A stretch of DNA of 64,000 bases, taken from positions 372,001-436,000 of the forward strand of contig NZ_PUGF01000001.1 in the NCBI RefSeq assembly GCF_002976435.1. The letters are read 5' to 3'. Source of the stretch: Solimicrobium silvestre. GTDB taxonomy: Bacteria; Pseudomonadota; Gammaproteobacteria; Burkholderiales; Burkholderiaceae_D. This document shows, one piece after another, positions 51,185-59,727 of this stretch (position 1 is its first letter; each line of letters starts with the position of its first letter). Made by a program: the position numbers and the translations under genes. The notes beneath the pieces were generated by a model. The model saw nothing but the letters and a program-made list of their open reading frames with translations, was not told the DNA's origin and searched no databases.

Positions 51185-52963
51185 ATGAATCATCGCAAAA
51201 TATCGCTGTTTGTAGCCAGTGCAATCGCCATCATGACTGACCAAGTTTATGCAACTGATATAGAAATTGCCGACGGCACGCTCACCGTCAATGCAACTGT
51301 AGTTGCCGGTACCGCACTGCGAACTGAAAATCCTAATCCATCGCTCCTATCTCCAGCCAACGCAAAAGCAATTGGACTAAGTGGAATTTCTCCCAATGGC
51401 GGCAATGGGGACGATGGAGATCTGAATTACAAACGTTGGTCACAAACCTCAACAATATTAAAAGGCTACCTGGATCTGGACTATGTCAATCAGAACTACG
51501 GGGCGCATATGGGTATCAAGGCATGGAATGATTTTGCCTTGGAAAATCAGAATGTACTTTGGGGCAATCTACCCAATGGTTACGCAAACGGCACTCCATT
51601 GAGCGATAAAGGTTTTTCAAGTGAGGCCAAATTCAATGGTGCCGAATTAACCAGCATGTATTTATATGGTGAAAATGAAATCGGCGAGGGTAAGGTCGAA
51701 TGGAAAATCGGTGAACAAAGCTGGAATTGGGGCCGGGATTTTCAAATTGGCTGTGGCCTGAACGATTTGCTGGTGCGTGACAACAATGCTCTGGTAAGAC
51801 CAGGCGCATTACCTGAAGAGACGGTAATTCCTATTCCCGCACTACGTGCCGTGTATTCTGTAACTCCGTCAACCTCAATCGACATGATTGTGCAAACGCG
51901 TTTTCAAAGTAATGCCGCCCTGGGTTGTGGCACATTTTATTCGCAAGTGGATTTTGTTTCAAATGGCTGTAATCAGATAATCGTCGCAAATGCAATAACC
52001 GCACCAGAAGCCATAAGCAAGGGTTTTTATGTTACACGTGCTGGAGATATTAAACCGGGCAATGCAGCGCAAGGCGGTATCGGCATACGTCAAGATATTC
52101 CATCGCTGGACAGTACGGTTGGCTTATATCTGGCCCAATTTGATTCCCGACAGTTTTTTTATGGCACATACAAGTCCACCAATGCAATTCCATTTTTGCC
52201 TTCTAATCCAAACAACGGCAATCCACAATATGCGCTGGAATATCCCGGCGACATTCGAATGGTGGGTTTAACCTACGACATTGAACGCAGCGAAGGAAAT
52301 ATTTTAGCGGAATTAACGTATCGTCCGGACCAGCCCTATCATTACAACACCATTGATCTTCTCAATGCATTCGTCAGCAATACGGCGTCAACTCCATTGC
52401 GTGGCTTGGCGAATTCAACCCAAGCGGGCCAACTGTTTAACGGTTACGAAAAAATGAAAGCCGTGCAGTTTAATTTATCCGCAACTCAAACGTTTTCTCA
52501 TTTAATGGCGGCTGATGTCGTGACATTGATTGGTGAATTTGCGGTAAAAGTGGCGCCAGATTTACCTGATCAGTCGGTTATGCGGTTCGGGCGCCCTATG
52601 TTCTTTGGCAGTGCTCCAATAGGTGGTGCAGCATGTCAGTCTTCACTGACACAGATGGAATGCAGCAATGCGGGATACGATACCCGGTCATCATGGGGTT
52701 ATAAATTGCGCCTCAATTTTGACTACCCTCAATTGGTTGCTGGCGTTGATTTTGATCCGAAGATTTCATTTGCCCAGGATGTGCGCGGCTGGTCGGATGA
52801 TGGCGTATTTAGTCAAGGTAGAAAATTTGCCGTCATAGACTTGAAAACTATTTATCACAAATCAATCAACATCGATCTGGTCTGGATACCAACCTGGGGT
52901 GGCGATTTCAATCCCATGAGTGACCGTAGTACTCTTGGTATTAATGTGGGTTACAAATTTTAA
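51185..52963 (+). CDS. DUF1302-family outer-membrane-type protein
   Basis: A 592-aa exported beta-rich protein of the DUF1302 family. The signal peptide is MNHRKISLFVASAIAIMTDQVYA, and the mature part begins with TDIEIADGTLTVNATVVAGTALRTE. Conserved features include YKGYL-type first strands, IGEQSWNWGRDFQIG, PIPALRAVYSVTP and a C-terminal GINVGYKF strand ending in Phe, consistent with an outer-membrane barrel. DUF1302 proteins commonly accompany DUF1329 proteins and hydrophobic-substrate degradation genes. Here it is the last gene of the putative alkyl-sulfate island and may import the surfactant or its lipophilic product. No DUF1329 gene is adjacent. Confidence 0.8.
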   Translation: MNHRKISLFVASAIAIMTDQVYATDIEIADGTLTVNATVVAGTALRTENPNPSLLSPANAKAIGLSGISPNGGNGDDGDLNYKRWSQTSTILKGYLDLDYVNQNYGAHMGIKAWNDFALENQNVLWGNLPNGYANGTPLSDKGFSSEAKFNGAELTSMYLYGENEIGEGKVEWKIGEQSWNWGRDFQIGCGLNDLLVRDNNALVRPGALPEETVIPIPALRAVYSVTPSTSIDMIVQTRFQSNAALGCGTFYSQVDFVSNGCNQIIVANAITAPEAISKGFYVTRAGDIKPGNAAQGGIGIRQDIPSLDSTVGLYLAQFDSRQFFYGTYKSTNAIPFLPSNPNNGNPQYALEYPGDIRMVGLTYDIERSEGNILAELTYRPDQPYHYNTIDLLNAFVSNTASTPLRGLANSTQAGQLFNGYEKMKAVQFNLSATQTFSHLMAADVVTLIGEFAVKVAPDLPDQSVMRFGRPMFFGSAPIGGAACQSSLTQMECSNAGYDTRSSWGYKLRLNFDYPQLVAGVDFDPKISFAQDVRGWSDDGVFSQGRKFAVIDLKTIYHKSINIDLVWIPTWGGDFNPMSDRSTLGINVGYKF

Positions 52964-53001
52964 GAAAAATCGTTTTTCTCTACGGCCAAAATCAAGCATG
53001 A

Positions 53002-53057
53002 ATTCAATGTTGTTGCCATTCCAATTTAGTAGGAATTGAAGGTAATAACATTGAATC
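53002..53057 (+). repeat. Long imperfect hairpin before chalcone-isomerase-like gene
   Basis: ATTCAATGTTGTTGCCATTCC pairs imperfectly with GGAATTGAAGGTAATAACATTGAAT, forming a hairpin of about 20 bp with an inner ATTCC/GGAAT stem. It may terminate the DUF1302 transcript or structure the leader of the next gene, whose start is 28 bp away. Confidence 0.45.
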
Positions 53058-53084
53058 TGCAATCAATCATTTCTGAGGTAAATC

Positions 53085-53681
53085 ATGTTTACTAAATTTT
53101 ACGGTAACTTCGCGTTATCTATTACGCTATTGCTATGTCCATTTATATTTTCAAATCACGCGTTTGCTGTTGATGTTTTTGGAATTAAAGTTCCGGAATC
53201 CGTCACAATTTCTAATCAGGAATTGGTACTAAATGGGGCTGGAATTCGCACTAAATTTTCTACCAAATATGCGGTAGCTTCACTTTATCTGCACGAGAAA
53301 AAAACCACTGTGGATGACGTCATCGCTTTATCCGGTTCAAAACGACTGTGTCTGGTGTTGATGAAATCTAGCTCTTCGGATTATTTTGCGGAAGGATTTA
53401 TTACCGGCATTCGTAATAATGCAACCAGAGAAGAACGCGAAAAAGTTTTTTCTTCTATGGCTAAATTTGGGCAATTATTCTCGATTATTTCGGATTTTCA
53501 AAAAGGCGATATTGTTACTATCGATTGGATACCAAACAAAGGAATCGTATTTGCCATCAATGATAAACAACTCGGCGAATCGATTAACGATCAATTATTT
53601 TATTCCCTATTTCTGAAAATTTGGTTGGGCGATCACCCTCTCGACTCCAGTCTCAAACGGGCGTTATTAAGCGGCCATTAA
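53085..53681 (+). CDS. Exported chalcone-isomerase-like protein
   Basis: A 198-aa protein with signal peptide (ITLLLCPFIFSNHAFA) and a chalcone isomerase-like domain (Chalcone_3 type). GIKVPESVTISNQELVLNGAGIRTKFSTKYAVASLYLHEK is the conserved opening, with DWIPNKGIVFAINDKQLGE and SLFLKIWLGDHPLD near the end. Bacterial members are exported and of unknown activity; the plant-type isomerase residues are not confidently conserved. A GAGG ribosome-binding site precedes ATG 53085. No flavonoid genes are nearby. Confidence 0.82.
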   Translation: MFTKFYGNFALSITLLLCPFIFSNHAFAVDVFGIKVPESVTISNQELVLNGAGIRTKFSTKYAVASLYLHEKKTTVDDVIALSGSKRLCLVLMKSSSSDYFAEGFITGIRNNATREEREKVFSSMAKFGQLFSIISDFQKGDIVTIDWIPNKGIVFAINDKQLGESINDQLFYSLFLKIWLGDHPLDSSLKRALLSGH

Positions 53682-53984
53682 TATGGTCAAATAACCACTT
53701 CAATTAGGAATTGCGCTGTGTAGTTTGTTTGGTTGCCCTAAAACGGATGGTTGTGACCGTCTTCTTTAGGGTAGAAGCTGTGTCAATAATACAAAATTAA
53801 TCATAATTATGGTTTGGAAACAACGTGAGTACATTGCGCTATGCAAATTACTTTATTGGCGATTGCAAAGGATGCTAATGTGCGTGGCAGTCAAATTCTT
53901 GCTTTATTTTACCAAATGCGACTCAACCAACTAGGTGATTAACTATTTTCGTCATCTACATTTTACAAACTGCATCGGATAAAT
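53682..53984. other. Gene-free interval with a short hairpin
   Basis: About 300 bp between the chalcone-isomerase-like and hydrolase genes. It contains an interrupted inverted repeat CCCTAAAACGG...CCGT...TTTAGGG (53736-53771). A 41-codon plus-strand frame near 53810 has no ribosome-binding site and is not considered a gene. Confidence 0.4.
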
Positions 53985-54938
53985 ATGTACAATTTTTTTA
54001 GATATAAGCTGGAGCTTATTGTTCGATCTCTGATCATTGGCGCGTTGATCGGACTTTTCACAGCACCTGTAGCCGCCTTGGCATCTGGCAATCATCATTA
54101 TGATCCAGTGGCTGACGATGAATTTGTGGCCGACAAAGCATTTCCACCCAAATCTAAAGAAGTGGTGTTTGATAGTTTTGGGGTTTCATTGTATGGGCAA
54201 GTCTATTCAACACAGGGCAAGGGAACTCATCCAACCGTACTATACGCACGGGGTTTTCCCGATTCAACGGGAAGTAATGACATTGCGCGCGTATTGCGGC
54301 GTGCAGGCTATAACGTCATGTTTTTTAATTATCGCGGCACTTATTCAATGGGGGGTGTTTTTTCAGAACAACACGCTTATGAAGATTTGCAATCTGCGCT
54401 TGAATTTTTACGCTCAGATAATTCAGAAAAAACGATGGGAATTGATCCGAACAACATTATTCTTTTTGGTTACAGTTTTGGAGGTCCGATTGTTTTGAGA
54501 TTGGCAGCTGAAAACGCAAAAATCAGAGCGGTTATACATATGGATGGAACCGACTTACGTGCCTTTAAAGAAATGACACCACAAGATAAAGCCGAGTGGG
54601 ATGAAGGACTAACTTCAAAATTAGTTCCATCAGCAACTGGCAAACAAATTACTGATGAGATTATGCCCCACATGGATGACTGGGACCCAGCGCACTACTC
54701 AGAAGGGTTGGCTGGAAAATACGTGTTCCTCGCATGGGCATCAAAAGAAAGCTCTAAACAGGTGGATAATGTTGCTTCGCTTTCTGATTTATTTTCAAAA
54801 CGATCCCATGTAACTGCCACAATATTTAATACCGACCATGGCTTCTCCGATAAGCATATTGCTCTCACTAGAGCAATATTACATTGGTTGAAAACAATTC
54901 CTCAGGTTAAAGTTGCATCCGCAGAAAAATCAAATTAA
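53985..54938 (+). CDS. Exported alpha/beta hydrolase
   Basis: A 317-aa hydrolase with an N-terminal hydrophobic leader (SLIIGALIGLFTAPVAALASG). The alpha/beta core follows: TVLYARGFPDSTGSND (oxyanion region), FFNYRGTYSMGG, LFGYSFGGPIVLRLA with the nucleophile Ser in GYSFGG, and HGFSDKH with the probable catalytic His. It resembles dienelactone-hydrolase-like or acyl-peptidase-like esterases; the substrate is unknown. It is expected in the periplasm or anchored to the inner membrane. A strong palindromic terminator follows. Confidence 0.82.
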   Translation: MYNFFRYKLELIVRSLIIGALIGLFTAPVAALASGNHHYDPVADDEFVADKAFPPKSKEVVFDSFGVSLYGQVYSTQGKGTHPTVLYARGFPDSTGSNDIARVLRRAGYNVMFFNYRGTYSMGGVFSEQHAYEDLQSALEFLRSDNSEKTMGIDPNNIILFGYSFGGPIVLRLAAENAKIRAVIHMDGTDLRAFKEMTPQDKAEWDEGLTSKLVPSATGKQITDEIMPHMDDWDPAHYSEGLAGKYVFLAWASKESSKQVDNVASLSDLFSKRSHVTATIFNTDHGFSDKHIALTRAILHWLKTIPQVKVASAEKSN

Positions 54939-54972
54939 GCCCATTGCCGATAGTTGACAAGCGCCGTAGATA

Positions 54973-55023
54973 CTGGGTAGAAAACCCAGCATTTCAGCCG
55001 ATGATGCTGGGTTTTCTACCCAG
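54973..55023. terminator. 20-bp perfect inverted repeat, bidirectional terminator
   Basis: CTGGGTAGAAAACCCAGCAT and its exact complement at 55004-55023 flank an 11-nt loop. The inner part, AAAACCCAGCAT and ATGCTGGGTTTT, has an A-tract and a T-tract around a GC stem on both strands, the usual form of a bidirectional intrinsic terminator between the convergent hydrolase and kinase genes. Confidence 0.85.
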
Positions 55024-55096
55024 CCTTCTACAAAATCCATGCGCAAATTTAAATTTAGGAAATGAAATTACCTTCATAAAACAGATATTTTCCCAT

Positions 55097-58000
55097 CTAT
55101 TCCCTTACCCCAAGCTGCGGGTTATCAATCAAACGACGCACCAACGCCTCCGCACCGCGGAAATCAAAGCTATCGATCCGTGCCTCCAATTGAGCGATAA
55201 AATCAGGGATTAATAGGGCTTTCATGGATGCGACAAGCCGGTTTGCATTATCTGGTGCGTCACTGTCAAGCGCCTGTAGCAATTCCGGCAGTATTTGGTG
55301 TAACGGTTTAACGTTGGCAGCCACCAAGTCACTAGTCGCCTCTTCTTCCGCTTGCGCGGCGAACTTTGCAACAGAGGAAAAAGCAATGGCCAAAGCCGAT
55401 CGCAGCTGCCTCAATCCATCGCTCAAGCCGGTAGAAAGTTCAATCGCTTCAACCTCAGCAGCCAACCGGGCAACATCGAACAGTGCCATATTGCCTGCGG
55501 CTCCTTTGAGCTTATGCAAGAGTGCCTGAGCAGTTTCATGATTGCCGCTAGCAAAATAACTGTCGAGCAAATCGCTGGAGTCGGCAAAGTCACTACAAAA
55601 TTTGACCAAAAATTTGCGATACATCGCCACATCGCGCCAGACACTCAAGCCCTTTTCCACTTCAATGCCGGGAAGATTCCCGAAGTCCGTGGCAGTACCT
55701 GACCCGCGCTGCGCAGCTCCTTTCAGCAGCGGTTGGCAATAGGTCAACCGCTGTATTGTGGTGACCAACTCTTCAACGTTGAATGGCTTGCTCACAAATG
55801 CGTTCATGCCCGCCGTGAGCGCGTCATCCTGCTGCGCTTTAAATGCACCGGCCGTCAGCGCAACGATCGGTAGGTCGGCAAATTGCGGCAATGAGCGCAA
55901 TTGGCGCGTGGCCTCGTAGCCGTCCATCACCGGCATCTGCACATCCATTAACACAATGTCGACCACATTCTGACTGCTACATAACCATTCGAGTGCGTCT
56001 TTGCCGTTATTTGCAAGACTCACAATGGCACCGTCCGTCGTGACAATCCGCATCGCTACTTCGCGATTGATTTCACTGTCGTCAACGATCAATATGCGCA
56101 CACCGGGTATGCGTTTTATATTGCGTTCCTCAGATTTAGAAAGCCCCCCGGCAATGCGGCGCAGCGCCTCTGCGACGGAGTTGTAGAGCGTGGAACTAGT
56201 GACAGGCTTACATAAAATGCCGTCTACGGCATCGACATCCGGTTGGCGCAGCAATTCGTCGCGTGAAAAAGCCGCCACCATTAGCACAATCGCCGTTGGC
56301 TCATCGCTGAACTCTTCGCGCATCTTCAGTGCCGTTGTCAGCCCATCCATTCCCGGCATTTTCCAATCGACCAGAAGCACGTTGTAGTTCGCGTTAAGTT
56401 CATGCTTGGCACGTATCTTCTGAAGAGCAATCTCGCCCGATTCGGCTTTGGTGACATTCCAGCCGATTGACCTGGCGATGAGTCTCAAATTATTCAGCGC
56501 AATTTCATTGTCGTCGACAATCAGCACGTCAAGGGTGAGCATTTCAGGCGGCGCAAACTCCGTCATCGAGCTCCACTCAAACGGAACCGTAAACCAGAAC
56601 TCGCTGCCTTTTCCCGGCTCGCTGACCACGCCGATTTCACCGCCCATATTTTTAACCAAATGCCGACAAATGGTCAGCCCCAATCCGGTACCGCCGAAGC
56701 GTCGCGTTGTCGACGCGTCGGCTTGGGAGAAAGCCGCAAAAATCTGGGATTGTTGTTCAACGGGGATGCCGATACCGGAATCGGTGACTGAAAAGCGCAT
56801 CGTTGCCACCTTGTCGGTTTTCTCCAACAGATTGATGCCAACTCGAATTGCGCCATGTTCGGAAAATTTGATCGCATTGCCAGTCAAATTAATCAGGACC
56901 TGCTCTATCCGCAACGCATCGCCATATAGCTGACCACCGATATCCGGTGGCGGAGAAATGACCAGTTCAAGATCTTTGTGCCCTGCATTGGCAGCCATGA
57001 TGTCCGACAAATTGTCGAAAATATCGTTGATACGCAATGGAGCCCGTTCGATTTCCAACCGCCCCGCTTCGATCTTGGAAAAGTCGAGAATGTCGTTGAT
57101 GATTGATTGCAGCGTGCGCCCTGCGTTACGTATCTTCCTGACGAGATCCGCTGAATCCCCATCCAGTTGGCGTTGATCGAGCAAATAAGCGAAGCCTAGT
57201 ATGGCATTCATTGGGGTACGAATTTCATGGCTCATGTTCGACACGAATTCCGACTTGAGACGGTTTGCCTCCTGCAATTGCTGATTCCGCTCCTCAATTT
57301 CTTGCTGCCCCTGACGCAATAGATCAACCGCCGTTTCCAAATCCTGATTTTTTCGCTCCAGCACGGCCAACAATTCGGCCCGACTTTCCGCCAACGAACG
57401 TGCTGCGCGCGCCTCTGTTGCTTCGAGTTCCTTGCTCATCAATTCCAGACGAATGCGCCGACTCTCCTCTTCAAATTGTTTGCGGCGTAGTTGCGCACGC
57501 ACGCGTGCCTTCAACACATCCATTTCACTCGATTTCAACACATAATCATCGGCGCCGGTACTCAACCCTTCGATCATTGCTTCACGGTCTTCCATCGCGG
57601 TCAACATGATGAGAGGAATATCACGCGTCGTAGCAGATGCTTTGATCCGGCGACAGGTCTCGGTGCCGTCAATACCCGGCATGAGACGGTCAAGCAAAAT
57701 ACAATCAACGGTCTGCACTGCCAGCATATCAAGCGCCTCCTCTCCGGAGTGCGCCAAAATCACGTCATAACCCTCTCCATTTAACGTGTCGTTAAGCTCA
57801 TGTAAATAGGTCAAACTGTCATCAACTGCCAGGATCCGCTTCGGGCCTTGCAGGCTGACAGTTTCATGCCTGGCCTCGACCTTGCCGACATTGCGCAAGA
57901 CCGCTGTGACACGGGCCAGTATCATTTCCAAATCTTCTTCTTTGCGCACAAAGGCATCTGCCCCCGAGTCAAGCGCACGCAGTTCGGCGTCGAAGGACTC

Positions 58001-58654
58001 AGAGCCGGTCAGCATAATGCATGGCGTGTGGCGCAAAGCGGCGTCCAGGCGTAACTTCCGCACCACCGTTGGTCCATCGATACCAGGCAAGACACCGTCA
58101 ATGACAATGGCGGCAGGGCGATTTATCGCGGCGCTGCGCAACCCTTCTTCACCTGACTCGGCGCACAGCACATCAAACCCTTGTTCACGCAACAAATCAC
58201 CGAAGCGTTCGCGAAAGGTCGCGCTGTCGTCAATCACCAACACCAACGCTTTCTCTCCGACTTGCTCGCGTTTTCTCTCCGGCCGCTTCGTTCCTAGCAA
58301 CTCACGCGCACGCGCCATCACATGATCCCGGTCATATGGCTTGCCGATATATTCGCTTGATCCGGTCAAAAGGCCACGGATACGATCCTTGACCTCTGCC
58401 TCGCTCGACAACATCAGAACCGGAATATCAGCGCCAGCCGGGGTTGCACGAAATTCCCTTAATAGATCAATGCCATCACCGTCCGGCAACAACACATCCA
58501 AGACCACCAGGCCAATCTCTTGCGTTCCAAACGTCGCACGTGCTTGCGCAGCACTCGCGCAGCAGATGGTCGGCAAACCTTCTGCAGTAAATGCTTCTTC
58601 CAGATCGGCACGCACGGTCAGGCTGTCATCCACAATCATGATTACTTTACTCAT
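55097..58654 (-). CDS. Hybrid sensor kinase with five receivers and Hpt domain
   Basis: A 1185-aa soluble hybrid histidine kinase. Order: REC1 (about 1-120, Asp53), REC2 (135-255, Asp186), REC3 (270-388, Asp322), coiled coil (390-468), HisKA with His476 in SHEIRTPMN, HATPase_c (580-695; NAIKFSEHG, DSGIGIP, GGTGLGLTI), REC4 (707-835, Asp763), REC5 (852-975, Asp904), Hpt with His1047 in HKLKGAAGN, and a 90-residue tail. There is no transmembrane or sensory domain, so input should come through phosphorylation of the N-terminal receivers by the CheA encoded two genes upstream. It overlaps the CheB gene by four bases and ends the operon. No DNA-binding or GGDEF output is present. Confidence 0.9.
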   Translation of the reverse strand: MSKVIMIVDDSLTVRADLEEAFTAEGLPTICCASAAQARATFGTQEIGLVVLDVLLPDGDGIDLLREFRATPAGADIPVLMLSSEAEVKDRIRGLLTGSSEYIGKPYDRDHVMARARELLGTKRPERKREQVGEKALVLVIDDSATFRERFGDLLREQGFDVLCAESGEEGLRSAAINRPAAIVIDGVLPGIDGPTVVRKLRLDAALRHTPCIMLTGSESFDAELRALDSGADAFVRKEEDLEMILARVTAVLRNVGKVEARHETVSLQGPKRILAVDDSLTYLHELNDTLNGEGYDVILAHSGEEALDMLAVQTVDCILLDRLMPGIDGTETCRRIKASATTRDIPLIMLTAMEDREAMIEGLSTGADDYVLKSSEMDVLKARVRAQLRRKQFEEESRRIRLELMSKELEATEARAARSLAESRAELLAVLERKNQDLETAVDLLRQGQQEIEERNQQLQEANRLKSEFVSNMSHEIRTPMNAILGFAYLLDQRQLDGDSADLVRKIRNAGRTLQSIINDILDFSKIEAGRLEIERAPLRINDIFDNLSDIMAANAGHKDLELVISPPPDIGGQLYGDALRIEQVLINLTGNAIKFSEHGAIRVGINLLEKTDKVATMRFSVTDSGIGIPVEQQSQIFAAFSQADASTTRRFGGTGLGLTICRHLVKNMGGEIGVVSEPGKGSEFWFTVPFEWSSMTEFAPPEMLTLDVLIVDDNEIALNNLRLIARSIGWNVTKAESGEIALQKIRAKHELNANYNVLLVDWKMPGMDGLTTALKMREEFSDEPTAIVLMVAAFSRDELLRQPDVDAVDGILCKPVTSSTLYNSVAEALRRIAGGLSKSEERNIKRIPGVRILIVDDSEINREVAMRIVTTDGAIVSLANNGKDALEWLCSSQNVVDIVLMDVQMPVMDGYEATRQLRSLPQFADLPIVALTAGAFKAQQDDALTAGMNAFVSKPFNVEELVTTIQRLTYCQPLLKGAAQRGSGTATDFGNLPGIEVEKGLSVWRDVAMYRKFLVKFCSDFADSSDLLDSYFASGNHETAQALLHKLKGAAGNMALFDVARLAAEVEAIELSTGLSDGLRQLRSALAIAFSSVAKFAAQAEEEATSDLVAANVKPLHQILPELLQALDSDAPDNANRLVASMKALLIPDFIAQLEARIDSFDFRGAEALVRRLIDNPQLGVRE

Positions 58655-59727
58655 GGCGCGATCCTCCCCAACGTCGCCAACGCCGGTCCGATTTCAGACA
58701 ACGGCAACACGCGTTGTGCAGCGCCCAGCAATGCTGCTTCGCGTGGCATTCCATACACCACACAAGACGCTTCATCTTGTGCGATGGTGATTCCTCCAGC
58801 CTGGTGCAACGCAAGCAGGCCACGCGCACCATCTTGCCCCATGCCTGTCAACAGGCAGGCCACCGCGCTTGCTCCATAATCAAGTGCGACCGATTCAAAC
58901 AGTACATCGACCGATGGCCGACATGAATAGCGCTCCGGGTCATTGGTAATATGCAACCTGCGGTCACGCACGATCAGATGATGCTCTGCCGGGGCGATAA
59001 AAACACCGGGCTTATTCAATAACTGCCCTTCCGACGCGATGCGAACCTTATGGGGAGTCTGCGCATCTAGCCACTCTGCAAACGCCGTTTCAAACGGTTC
59101 GCTGATATGGATCACGATTAATACCGGCAAAGGAAAATCCGCTGGTAATGCACGTAAAACATTAACTAACGCGCTAGGCCCTCCGGTAGATGCGCCAATC
59201 GCAACTAATCGCATCGCGCACGGCATCCGTGGCTGACTAGCGAGAGTTGGAATAAAAACTGGAACTGGAGCTAGTGCAGGAGCTGGCTCTTGAAGAGCCC
59301 CCTTCCGCCCGCGTAAATGCGTCACCACCTTAACGCGTGCCACCAGTTTAAGCATCGCAATGTAACGCCGCTCCCACTCTCCCTCACCATCTTGATCCGT
59401 TGGTTTTTCCATCAATTCGACAGCACCGGCAGCCAAGGCTTCATAGGTCTTGAATATCTCGCCACGGTTAAATGACGAAGAAACTATCAGGATAGGTGTC
59501 GGGCAGTAAGCCATGATGTATTCGGTTGCTGCCAGCCCGCTCATCACCGGCAACATCATATCCAGTGAAATGACATCAGGCCGCAACGCCATACATAGCT
59601 CAATACCCTGTTTACCATCCTCTGCCTCACCCACCAAAATGATGTCCGGATCCATGCTGAGCACCTCGCACAGGCGTTTGCGCACAGTCAATGAATCTTC
59701 CACCACGAGAACACGCAGCCGGCTCAT
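58651..59727 (-). CDS. cheB: Chemotaxis methylesterase CheB
   Basis: A 358-aa response regulator with an N-terminal receiver (phospho-acceptor Asp56 in ISLDMMLP) and a C-terminal protein-glutamate methylesterase domain. Ser180 in IGASTGGPSALVNVL, His207 in VIHISEPF and the Asp in LTGMGQDGARG form the catalytic triad. It should demethylate or deamidate the MCP of the same operon. The linker (about 140-168) is Pro/Ala-rich. It overlaps both neighbours by four bases. The gene for the opposing CheR is not seen in full here and may lie beyond the right edge. Confidence 0.93.
   Translation of the reverse strand: MSRLRVLVVEDSLTVRKRLCEVLSMDPDIILVGEAEDGKQGIELCMALRPDVISLDMMLPVMSGLAATEYIMAYCPTPILIVSSSFNRGEIFKTYEALAAGAVELMEKPTDQDGEGEWERRYIAMLKLVARVKVVTHLRGRKGALQEPAPALAPVPVFIPTLASQPRMPCAMRLVAIGASTGGPSALVNVLRALPADFPLPVLIVIHISEPFETAFAEWLDAQTPHKVRIASEGQLLNKPGVFIAPAEHHLIVRDRRLHITNDPERYSCRPSVDVLFESVALDYGASAVACLLTGMGQDGARGLLALHQAGGITIAQDEASCVVYGMPREAALLGAAQRVLPLSEIGPALATLGRIAP

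Noticed and set aside
53810-53936. 41-codon plus-strand frame between the chalcone-isomerase-like and hydrolase genes
   Set aside because: No ribosome-binding site and an improbable Cys/Leu/Trp mix; considered chance.
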